Shown: in pieces, positions 34,500-44,925 of the stretch | Position numbering within the stretch: the stretch's first letter is position 1 | How the letters are laid out: each line of letters opens with the position of its first letter | Source of the DNA: Blastomyces gilchristii SLH14081 | Taxonomy: Eukaryota > Ascomycota > Eurotiomycetes > Onygenales > Ajellomycetaceae | NCBI RefSeq assembly: GCF_000003855.2 | Contig: NW_003101680.1 | Span: 3,415,753 to 3,479,752, forward strand | Direction: 5' to 3' | Length of the DNA stretch: 64,000 nucleotides | The notes under the pieces: model-generated | What the model was told of the DNA's origin: nothing | The model's input: only the letters and a program-made list of their open reading frames with translations | Database searches by the model: none | Translations under genes and position numbers: made by a program

Positions 34500-34832
34500 T
34501 GTAAGAGGCCTATACTGAATAGATCAGTATTATATTGATGAGTCTTATATAACAAAGATAAAAACATTAAAGAAGAAAAGAAAGAGAAAGTGTGAGAATC
34601 AGTGATTAAGATGAATATTTATATGTGTATATAGTGATGTATGCAGTGAAGCTTCGGGGCGGAAGAATATACACACATTCATAGCAGCCGAGGATTGGCA
34701 ATTGGAAATGGCTGAGAATTGAAGTGTACATTACGCGCGTTCGTAGCGGCCGAGGATCGGCGATCGGGAATGGAAGAATCTATGAAGTGTAATGAAATAG
34801 TCTATATAATTGATCGGGCGCAGCCCGTCACA
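34500..34832 (-). repeat. Chromo-1 5' LTR (copy 3)
   Basis: 333 bp, pairing with 28542-28874. It keeps more CG and GG (for example GGCCGAGGATCGGCGATCGGG near 34744) than its partner LTR, which has CAGCAATCAGA at the same place. No standard tRNA primer-binding site is evident in the bases inside it (34499 downward). Confidence 0.94.
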
Positions 34833-34837
34833 TTATC

Positions 34838-35283
34838 AATTCAAATGATCTCATTACATGGTTTTAACATTAGATAGTAGTCTCATACTGTTTCAGTGAG
34901 ACTTACTGTCTACTCTTATCACATTTTTCAAATGAGATAATGATTTTCACTTCTCAATTTAAATTATTTTTATTGCTTTAAATGACTTTAAATCTTATTT
35001 AAGTGTTATCAAAAAGTATTGCTTTTTAAAAAATTAAAAATAGTCTAAAAAAAACCTTAAAATGTCTAAAAATAGTAACTTTATATCAAGAATGAGACTA
35101 AATGAGATTAAATAAGATCACTTTCTCATTTTTTTCAAGTCATGATTTCATTTTAAGATCTGATATATAGTTACTTTGCATGTTTTTTTAATGACTAGTC
35201 TCAGCAGGATTCACATCAAGAAATGTATGAAATCAGATTAAATGAGACTAAATATAAAATTCATGATTCTGTCAGCCAGTCTA
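34838..35283 (-). mobile_element. hAT MITE copy C3, right piece
   Basis: Continuation of the MITE split by chromovirus copy 3, ending GCCAGTCTA at 35283. Heavily mutated relative to copies A and B. The next eight bases GCTGCATC (35284-35291) are its right target duplication and correspond to GCTGCGCC of a Chromo-1 LTR. Confidence 0.9.
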
Positions 35284-35396
35284 GCTGCATCTGATCAATT
35301 ATATAGACTATTTCATTACACTTCATAGATTCTACTGCAAGCTTTAATTCTTAGACTGTTAAAAAGCTTTAATTCTCAGTTATTAATTCTCAGCTG
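35284..35396 (+). repeat. Chromo-1 LTR remnant
   Basis: GCTGCATCTGATCAATTA and the following TATAGACTATTTCATTACAC match the LTR starts at 1390, 4600 and 51545. It continues with degraded ATTCTCAG repeats up to the Gypsy-B LTR. It was the landing site of MITE C3 and, at 35397, of Gypsy-B. Confidence 0.72.
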
Positions 35397-35563
35397 TGTG
35401 GTTTGAAAGAACGTACGACCGCCGGATAATAACGCGGCCGCTTCTAAACTTGCTTACAAATGTAAAGAGGCCATAGCAGCCATCAATTAATTTAGTATAC
35501 AGTATATAAGAAGCCAGTGTATGCCTGTAATTATACACTGACTCAAGCAATCTTTGAATCACA
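35397..35563 (+). repeat. Gypsy-B 5' LTR (plus copy)
   Basis: 167 bp, TGTGGTTTGAAAG to TTTGAATCACA. Least mutated of the four LTRs: it has GACCGCCGGATAATAACGCGG near 35418 where others read TA or CA. TATATAAGAAGCC at about 35504 is a good TATA box. Confidence 0.93.
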
Positions 35564-35572
35564 TCTGATAGC

Positions 35573-35878
35573 ATGTCTAAAAACTGATGAGAAGTGCAGA
35601 CTTCTTCAGAGTCTGATAATTCTATCTATGAAGTGATTCATAGTTATCATGTCAGTGTGATTCTAGAACATCTTAAAAGATAGTATATAAAGAGCAGTGA
35701 GTAGAACAATATTCAATTGATACTACTTTACTTGTTGAGGAAAAACTCCACACTCAGGTGAATACCATGTATGTGAATAGATGAGATATGAGAAAAGAGA
35801 TGAGAGCAGTGAACCAGATTCAAAGAAGTTCACTTTCTATCTAAAAGAAGAATAAAAAGAAGAAATAGTCATCACTGA
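35573..35878 (+). pseudogene. Gypsy-B small pre-gag ORF (plus copy)
   Basis: Starts with ATG 9 nt after the LTR (MSKN, then TGA TGA read as Trp-Trp) and is readable for about 100 codons to 35876. It includes VQTSSESDNSIYEVIHSYH and a Lys/Arg-rich end. Conserved in all three copies at the same distance from the LTR. It is separated from gag by a variable AT-rich tandem repeat (about 35900-35955). Function unknown; it could be an N-terminal piece of gag or a separate small protein. Confidence 0.5.
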
Positions 35879-35984
35879 AGTTGTACAATGATAACAGAAA
35901 TCATATAATAATATAGTGATATAATAATATAGTAATATAATAATACAGTAATATAATGATAGATATTGTACAATCAATAAGAAA

Positions 35985-37260
35985 TCATTAAAATAAATAT
36001 CTTCTCTAGTTAATATGAATAATACTCTTCTCTGCTATCTGAACTGAAAGATATACAGAACCTCTCAGAGAGTTTACTCAAAGCAGTAAGAAAAGCAGCT
36101 GAAATCACTGAATCAGAATTGAAGCTCTGTACATATACAAGAATTCTAAATAAGATCAAGATCTTGTATACACAGTAACAGGCTGAGATGAAAGTCAAAC
36201 AATAATTGACATTCACTGCAGATCAAGCATTCACTATGAAGAGCTTTATCAACACAATCATCATTATTAATGAGAATAGAGAAAACCAGGTCTTAGACCT
36301 GCAGTGAGAGATTGATTATTTACACAGATAGATAACTACACTGAACCTGATGATTTTATTATAATTGTTCACAACCTCTTCAGAAGTATATACATCATCA
36401 GAGACTGCTGCACAGAATGAGAATCTGAGTATGAAATATATCAAGTCAAGAGATCTGTCAGAGTCACTAAGCTTCAATAATGACTGAAAAAATAATGCTG
36501 CAATCAGCTGACTAAGTCAGATGTGATTATATTATCAGATTGAATGTAAACTTATAGATAGACAGTCAACAGAATTTCAACAAGTCTTAAGATCTGCTGC
36601 ATTTCTACATGAAAAAGTGAAGTTATTATAAATAACTGATGAAAAGATGAATCTTGCAGATCTGAAGTGATATTTATTTTCATGAATATGAAATAAGTTT
36701 TTCAAATGAATCTTGCATAACTTTGAGAAAGTGAATGTGTGAGACAAGTGTTATGAATGCTTCACTGAGTGTAGATAAGTAAGTAATCTTATATTATACT
36801 TCACACACTCAACTTACACTATCTCATATTGAATGAAAAGCTTTCAATATCTTTCTATTTACAGATCTTTATTTATGATCTTACACCTGAGTTGAGAGTA
36901 GAATGAAAATGCTTAACCTTATAATCAGACACAGTGAAAGAAGTGTATAATATTCTCATTATACAGAAATAAGCAAGTCAATTATAATAGAAAATACTGC
37001 AATCAAGTATATCTCAGCAGAGAATGAATAATCAGACTTCTATAATATAAGTCATACATCTGAATGTGATGAATCTAGATCTGAATATCATTACTAAAGC
37101 ACTGAATTCTCTGAAAAAGAGATTCTCTGAGTGAAAATCTTGATATTATGAGTATCAAGCTTGCTTCAACTACAGATGTTAAAATCATGATATAAAAGAT
37201 TACACACAGTGTGCACAGTCAAGAAAAGCAAGAGAGTTAAAAAACTAGCAGAATCAGTGA
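35985..37260 (+). pseudogene. Gypsy-B gag (plus copy)
   Basis: Readable with TGA as Trp: helical N-terminal region (SLLKAVRKAAEITESEL near 36070), a capsid-like Trp-rich region (about 36480-36900, with DLTPELRVEW near 36874) and a C-terminal zinc knuckle at 37162-37212. In that knuckle two Cys are now Tyr (CFNYRC...HDIKDY). The pol frame overlaps the end in another frame. The 36779-36864 segment looks like an intron but is more likely coding (see rejected list). Confidence 0.7.
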
Positions 37261-38953
37261 GCTTGAAGACACTCACTGATATTCTATGAAAAGTCTTCAA
37301 AGTGAAAGAGATGTCTGTGTTAGATGACTCTCTGAATTCTGTAAATATCAAGAGAAAGCAGACTTCTGAATGAGATGTAAGTGAGAATGATAAAGCAGAC
37401 ACTCATCTCAATGCCTTAAGACCTGAAATGTTAATGTATAAGAGACACTTGAATAAGAATTAAGAGATGGCTGTAAAAGTGTTAGCAGACACAGAAGCTT
37501 CTACACAATATATTAGTGATTATATAATTCAAAGACTGAAAGAAGTCTGCTGAGTGAAGAATTCTTAATGTATAAGATTATCTGATAACTGATATTTAAT
37601 ATCATCTGTAAGAGTAAGAGTTCCCTTGCACTTCAGAGAATAATCTTGCTATATTTAAGTGCAAGAGCTGCAGACCATGAAATACAATCTTATTCTCAGA
37701 CTTAATTGATTTCAAAGATTCAATCTGCAGATTCAATGATATACATGTTATATATAATTGATTGATATAAAGAAAACAGTTCATACAATTCTACTAACTG
37801 ATATGAGAAGAACATTCTATGCTTCTGATATAGAAGAGTTAAATCTGCTTACACATTAACAAGTAAAGAGAATGATTTATAAGATCTTATCTGAAAGCAT
37901 TCTGTATGTCATACAGAATCTGAAAGTGAAGAAAACTAAGATAGAGAATATACAGAAGAACAAGTGTATAAAGAAGTGTCTGAAGAAGTATAAGAAAGTC
38001 TTCTGAACAGATCTTTCATCAGAATTGCTGCTGAAATGAGAATTCATACATAAGATTGACACAGAGAATGCAAAACCAGTCAATCAGAATGCATACTCTC
38101 TGTCATAAACACATCTTGAACAACAGAAGTATCAGATCACAGACCTTCTAGAATGTGATCTCATATAATTCTCATCAATTGCATGAGGCTTTCCAGTTCT
38201 ATTCATGAAAAAGAGGAATGAGAAGTGATGAATGTGTATCAATTATCAAGCACTCAATAAACTTATGATTAAGAATGAATATTCACTATCATGAATTCAA
38301 TAACAGTTGAATACAGTTGAAAATACTTAATATCTATTAAAGATTGATCTTCTCTCAGAATACTGACAGATCTGTGTGAGTGAACTGTCAGTTCTGTGAA
38401 TCATATTTAATATATAATGAAGAAAGTTCAAATTTCTGACAATGTTAGTCAGTCTGACAAATGTACCTGTCATCTTTCAAATGATAATGAATATGATTCT
38501 TTATAAACAGAATGAAACCTTATATCTCATATATCTCAATAATATTCTAGTCTTTTCAAACTCATATAATAAATATCTGAAGTATCTTGATAAAGTGCTC
38601 ATAACTCTGACAGAGCATAAGCTCTATATCAAGTTAACAAAGTGTGTATTTGAAATGAAAGAGTTGAAGTTTATAGAATATGTAGTGAGTGATGACTGTA
38701 TACACCTCATTTCAGAGAAATTGAATATCATAGTGAATTAATCACAGCTGAGAAACATACATCATATATAACAGTTTCTTAAATTAATCTCATATTATCA
38801 CAGATTTATTAAGGATTTTACATGAATATCTGCATCACTCTCAGATCTCTTAAGAGAAACAGATGTAAATCTGTGAAAGAAGAAGTTTTATTCAATTATC
38901 TGAAATACTGCATGTGAAGAGACTTTTCTCACACTGAGAGAATGTGTAATAAT
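37260..38953 (+). pseudogene. Gypsy-B pol fragment (protease, RT)
   Basis: Protease active site at 37488-37496 reads Asp-Thr-Glu-Ala-Ser in place of Asp-Thr-Gly-Ala-Ser (GGA to GAA). RT has an open stretch at 38442-38741 with Y-L-N-N at 38532-38543 followed by ILVFS, both catalytic Asp changed to Asn. RNase H begins near 38760 and ends at the LINE. Non-functional. Confidence 0.8.
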
Positions 38954-39332
38954 TATTATTATTATTATTATTCTTCAATTATAGATGTATGCAGTCAGAT
39001 ACTATGACATCTACCTGAGAACTAAAAGTTCTCAGGGTTTTTCCTATGTCTGTAAAGTTAACTATTATACATTCATCAATTTCAGATATGCAAAATCAGA
39101 AAATTCCAGCCCAGAATACAAAAACTGTTTACAAATTGCAGTGTTTTAACATCTTTTGATACTTTGAAACCATTTGACAATATCATGACAAAGGAAAAGA
39201 GAAAAAGAACACAGTCTCAAAGATAGACACATTAAATAGATAGATAGAAACAAATTGAAAGAAAAAGATAAAGTAAAGAAAGACTGTAGCAAAATGAATT
39301 ATTAAAAGATAGTATATAGCTGTTTTAACAGA

Positions 39333-42300
39333 CTATATCTGGTTGATTTCCTCCTCTTCATATTCAGATAATTCTGAATTTAGCCATTTTCTTGTAGCTG
39401 CTTGAGTTTCTAATAGAAAGTCTATTAACTATTTAATTTCTTTCTCAGTTGAGAATAAGAATCTCATATTTAATTGATTTAGATCATACTTCTCTTTCAA
39501 TCTGGCTCTGAGACTATTGTATAATGCACAGTGCATTACAATATGCTCAGAATTCTCATTTGTATTGCAGAATGAGCATTCTATTGAGTCAAATCTATCA
39601 TCAAATCTTTGTATATAAGATTTGAAATAGTCATGTTCTAGTTTCAGCTGTATTATAGATGAGAATATTTTCTTTTTACATTTAATTAAACAAGATTTCC
39701 ACTTGAGTTTTGTTTCAAATCTTGAATAATGTATACTCTTCTTTTATTTCTGCCAGCTTTCATTTCACTTGTCTAAACAAGATTCTTTTATTTTTCTCTT
39801 TATAAAAGATCAGGATATAATTTTTTGAATAGATCTGCTTAATTCTGCACTCTTTTTTGCAGCTGAATCAGTCAATTCATTGTCATGAATATTCAAATGA
39901 GCAGGAACTCAGTGCAGATGAATTATCAGCTTTGATATTCTTCTCTTTTGAATTTTCAAAACAGAGTTTAAGATCAGTTCAAGATTCATTTGATTATTAT
40001 GAATCTGACTATTTCTAAGTCTTTTTAAAGCAGCTTGACTATCAGAGAATATTCATACCTCTTTCAAACAATTTCCTCTTTTATAAGATTTTATTTCAAT
40101 GAGTTTGAAAGCTTTCACTATTACAAATAGTTCAGCATCAAAGACTTCACATTCACAGCCTAGATTTCAGAAATCTGAGATAAAATTGATATTATCTTCA
40201 GTATAAGTAATGCCTGTGTCTAATTTATTCAAGTTCTCATTTTTTGAGCCATCTGAATAAATCAGAATAGAGTCTTTTATATTGATTGTAGAAATTCTCT
40301 TCAAATGCTGTTCATATTCTTTCTCTTTTGATAGTTCACTTATTTATAAGTCTATAAGAGATTCAAGCTTTTCTCTTCAGAGAGATAACTTCTCATGATC
40401 AACTTTTTCAATATTTAAAGAAGAAAATTGATTTTTAATCAGAGAGTATAGTCTGTACAGTTGAGAAGGCATTTTCTTTGAATAATTATTTTCATTTCAA
40501 TCAAGAAATCTATTTCAATCCAGTTCATTTTCAGAGTTAATTGATGAAAATGAAGAAGAGACTCTTTCTCTGATTATATGATTTGAGCTCATCTTTACAA
40601 CTCTCAGAGCATAGTTTATACAGGCCTTTTCAAATCTAATAGCAGGAGAAGGAATTGAAGCTTCAATTTTCATTGCTTTAATAGAAGATGATTTGAATGC
40701 TTTCAGAATTCTTCTCAAGGCTCTGTTTTACAGACTTTGAAAGAGTTCAGTGAAATTCTCTTGATTATTTCATTAAACTTGAACTTCATAATCAGCTACT
40801 AATGTAATACAGGCTATATATAACTGTCTCATAGCCTGGAAGAATAGATCTCTCTCTGTATTTGATAGTCTGATTATGTTATTCAATAGTCTTTCTGCCT
40901 TGACAGTTCTTTGTTGAATGTGATATTTAAAATTCAACTTAGAGTTTAATCATACTTCTAATCATTTAACATTTACACTGGGTTTAATCTCTCTATTTAA
41001 AAGAGTTAGAGATAGTTCTTTCTCATTGAATCTAGAAAAGAAATAAATTAACTCAGTTTTATTCATATTAAATTGAATTTGATTGATATCTGCTCTAACA
41101 AAGATTTTCTTTACAGCTTCTTCAATTACTTTCAAATTCTCTTTGATAGTTTTTAAGCTGTAGACTAGATCAATATCATTCATATAACTCAGAGATTACA
41201 CTATTCTCATATTTCTATTTTTGAATAGATATGCAGTGTATATTGTAAATAAAATGTGTGAGATTGAAGATTTCTGTGATACTTCTATTTTTATCTCAGT
41301 CTTGTCTTGTTTTATTTCATCAAAGAAGAGTTATATAATTCTTTTAGATATAAAATAGTTAACTCATTTTATTAGAGAAAGTGGCAGTTTTAATATCTTC
41401 AATGTCTGAATTAACTTTGACTTTGAAACATGATCAAATGCTTCTTTTATATCAATAAAAACTGCAGTTGAGATCAGACTCTCATGCTTTGTTATTTGAA
41501 TATTATGAACAACTGAGAGAACAGTGTCAATTGTAGAACACTGTTTTCTATCTCTCATTTATTCACTGAATAAAAGAGAATCACTTATAGAGCTTATAAA
41601 AGATAGTTAAGTAGCTATTATCTTTTCTAAAACCTTTTCTTGACAGTTCAATAGAGATATTACTCTATATGACTTAGAAATTAAAGTTTTTCTATTAGGT
41701 TTTGTAAGAATCACTTCAGTGACTTCTCTTCAGCATTCAGAATGATATTCATTTTTCAAGAGATTGAAAAAGAGCTCAAAATATTCATTCTTTAAGTAGG
41801 AATATATATTTTGAATAATCAAGTGATTAATTGAATCAGGATCTGCAGCAGTTTTAACAGAACTTGAGAAGATAGCTGACTCTAATTCATCTTATATAAG
41901 ATCAGGCTATTCTCAGTCATTTTCATCAATGTAGTTGAGAAGTGATATATTCTCTTTCTCTGAATCTGAATCTGAATCTGATGAGTTCTGAAAGAGAATT
42001 CTCATGAAAGCTTGACATTTTTTCTCAAAAGAGTTTGCTGTATATGATTCATTCTGAAACTCATATTTTAAGGCTGGAAGTTTTGCTACACTTCTTATTT
42101 TAGTATAGTTAAAAGCTTTAAAAACTTTCTTTTCTTGTGCTTCTTCAAGAAATTTATTCCAGCAGTCTGTTTTAGCTCTTTTAATATCTGAAAAATATTC
42201 ATTTCTGACAGCTTTAAACTCTTCATCAGATATTACATCATTCTTTCAATCTCTTCTAGCAGTAGCTAATTCTTTTCTTTTAGATGAGATATTCTCATTT

Positions 42301-43295
42301 CATCAAGATTTTGAATACTCAGAAGATTTTCTCTTTGAAATATTATCTCTAACACTTGTTAGAATAATAGATGTAATAAGCTTCACTCTATTCTTAAGCA
42401 TTTCATTTGAGATATCTTGATCAGAATTTCAATATAGCTTATTCTGTCTTTCAGATTTTAACAGTTTTATGCTTTTTTCAACTGCTTTTCAATCAGCTTT
42501 TTCAAAGTTATACTGATTAGAGAGAAGAGGATTTTCACTCATTTATTTTTCACTCAGTTCAATATCAAATTGAATAATCTCATGACCTGATTCTGATGTC
42601 TCATTTGAATCAATAAACCAGTTTACATATCTTCTTTTCATTAAATTTTGTAATATGAAGATTAGATCTATAATAGACTTCTGTTTCATGCCTTTTCTAA
42701 AGAATGTTTGTTGATCAGACTTATTAACTAAATCTATTGAATACTCAAAGATTCATTCAATCAGATTATCAGCTCTCACTGCTCTCTTACATTCTGAATT
42801 TCATCAGAAATGATGTGCATTGAAATCTCCTACAATTATAGAGTTTCTTGATGAAGTTATGTTCAGAAATCCTCTATCAATTATTCAGATATTGTTATTT
42901 TTCTTCAATGACTTTTCATTATAGATATTTATAAGCTGTATAGTATCAAACTCATTTTCTTTATCTATAATATCACTCACCAGAATATCAGAGTCAGACA
43001 TGATATCAAATCTTAGATTAAATTGATATCTTGATCTCTTTCTTTCATAGATCACTACTCTTCACTTTATCTCAGACTTTTGAGGTAGAAAGTAGTAGTA
43101 GCTTGAATGAGAAATGATGTAATTTTGCTCAGTATCAAAATTCAGTTCCTGAAGTAGTACAAAATCAACTTTTTATTCAAATGTAATTTAAAGACAAGAA
43201 TAAATATAATTTGAGTTTCTATTCACATTATTTTGAATAAATGTGATTTTTGAAGAGTTTTTAAACTTTTTTTGTTGTTTTTGTTGTATATTCAT
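39333..43295 (-). pseudogene. LINE ORF2 (minus copy)
   Basis: 1320 codons plus stop from ATG at 43295 to TAG at 39333-39335, no net frameshift but many TGA/TAA. The RT motif at 41175-41186 reads Y-M-N-D. IKEAFDHVS is at about 41430. RNase H is at about 39850-40280, with NELTDSAAKK-like residues near 39870. The C-terminal Cys motif is near 39570. Same domain order as 23240-27196. It is somewhat less decayed in the C-terminal half, where several TGG remain. Confidence 0.85.
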
Positions 43296-43324
43296 ACTAA
43301 AAGAGAGTAGAGATAGAGTAGAAT

Positions 43325-44925
43325 CTAGTCACTATCATCAGATAGTAGATTATAACTATTTTGAAAAGTAGGGATCTCAACTGCTTGCATTATATCTAGT
43401 TTATCATCAGAGTTATTTCTCAATTCTCTAATCTTAACAGAAGTTTGAGGATTCAAATTCTGTTTACATTTAGCTGAAGAATTGAAGTTTGAAGATTTAG
43501 ATAGTTGAGAGTTTCTTCTTTTTAAGCTTGCAGTTGTAAGTCTACTGACTTGACTCTTCTCTTCAGTTCTAGATTGACTTTGAGCTTTATCTTTTCTCCA
43601 GTTCTTTTGAGTTCTAGAAGTAAATATACATTCTTTTGAGCTAGATGCATGTTTTTCTTTGCAATTAGAGCACTTAAGCAGAGTGTGTTGATATATTTCA
43701 TCTCTTTTTAAGCATGTTTCACATTTATACTCACTAGTTTTATGATCTCTGACACAGAATGCACATTTTAAGTCTCTAAAACATGAGATTGCAAAGTGTT
43801 CATATCTTTGACAGTTTGAACACTGTGTTTGAGCTTTGAGATTCATTCTTGAGTCTTTATATTCATGAACTCTCATTTTCAAATCTGCTACTCTTACTTC
43901 AGAGATCTTTGACTGTTTAAGTGTTTTTATATATACTAGAACAGAGGCATTTCTCCTGCTTTGTCTGAACTTAATTGAATTTAATTATACAGGCTTCTTT
44001 CTCAGTTGAATAGAGTTGTATTCTTTCAATTCATTTTTGAGAAGTAGCATTTCTTCTTCACAGTCAAAAATTTCAACTGAAATATTATAAAGAATGAATT
44101 TATCTCACTTTTCATCTCTCTCAGATAGAATTATTGTGTTTAGCAAAGATTCTACTGCTAACTTTCAGAGATTCTTATTCTGAATAAGGAATTCAGCACT
44201 GAATTCAGGCATTGTAGTCAGAATGATGAAGTTTTCAAAGAATGATGACTCAATTGAAGCTATAACTGATTTTTGAACTCAATATCAGTCATTAACTGAG
44301 AAAAGAACTGCTGATTAATTTCATTTCTGATTCTGAAAATGAGATTTGAGTTTAGCTTGTTTCTTTGCAGAATGTCCTGATTTGAGACTTTGAGAATAAG
44401 TCTTCTATTTCTGAAGATTTGAAAGTTTTTCTCTTTTTGCATTTTCTTTTTCACTTTTCTATGAATAGAGATATGAGCAGTATTCTTCTCAGTTTTCTCA
44501 GGATTTTGAGCAGGTTTTGAGACAGCAGGTTTAGAGACAGCAGATTCAGCTGCTTGAGCATATGTTTTCTTCTGATTCAAAGAAGAAGAAGAAGTAGGAA
44601 AAAAAGAAGAAGAGTAAGATAAAGAGTCAGTGATTGTACAAGAAATTTTCAATATTTTTTGAACTGTGTTTGAGATTTCAAGTTTGAACTTGATCATCTT
44701 CTGTAGTTGTCAAGCCTGAGTATGAAGAATTAACAGAACTTCTTCATTCATCTCACTCAGACACTGCTTTTCAAGAATCTTGCTTGCTTTTTCAAGTTTC
44801 TGTATTTCAAGAACTTGTTATTTCTCTATTTCTTCTTTCTTTCTTCTCTTCAGAATTTGAATCTCAGGAATAGCATTTGAGAAAGCATCTTTTTCTACAT
44901 CAACTGAGTGTATTTTTGAACTCAT
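43325..44925 (-). pseudogene. LINE ORF1 (minus copy), one 1-nt frameshift
   Basis: Start at 44925 (MSSKIHSV), TAG stop at 43325. Two long open parts remain: 44260-44697 and 43325-43882. The latter carries three intact zinc knuckles (about 43628-43822): C-x2-C-x4-H-x4-C, then two C-x2-C-x3-H-x6-C. A single-base deletion near 44276 relative to the plus copy (GAGTTCAAAA against GAAGTTTAAAA) shifts the frame. Otherwise this is the best preserved ORF1 in the window. RNA-binding particle protein by family. Confidence 0.85.

Larger units (their letters stand above)
28542..34832 (-). mobile_element. Chromo-1 chromovirus, copy 3, complete
   Basis: Both LTRs are present (28542-28874 and 34500-34832, each 333 bp), flanked by the 5-bp duplication TTATC (28537-28541 and 34833-34837). 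On the minus strand the order is LTR, gag, pol (PR, RT, RNase H, integrase, chromodomain), LTR. It is inserted in MITE C3 and itself carries MITE B. Removing MITE B and one 8-bp duplication leaves pol at a multiple of three. The LTRs differ at about 47 of 333 positions by my hand alignment, all transitions. Confidence 0.95.
35397..38953 (+). mobile_element. Gypsy-B retrotransposon, plus copy, 3' truncated
   Basis: 5' LTR (35397-35563), pre-gag ORF, gag, protease, RT and the start of RNase H. It stops at 38953 in the sequence GAGAATGTGTAATAAT, where the LINE tail begins. Colinear with the reverse of 57135-60674. It provides the empty site (36157-36170) for the chimera of copy A. The rest of pol and the 3' LTR are absent beyond the LINE. 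Confidence 0.9.

Noticed and set aside
36779..36864. Intron in Gypsy-B gag (GTAAGT...TTTACAG)
   Set aside because: In the two other copies the segment is 87 nt, a multiple of three, and reads through in frame as plausible gag sequence (YLALNKELLISFHLQ). The 86-nt copy simply has a 1-nt deletion. Retrotransposition through spliced RNA would also have removed it.
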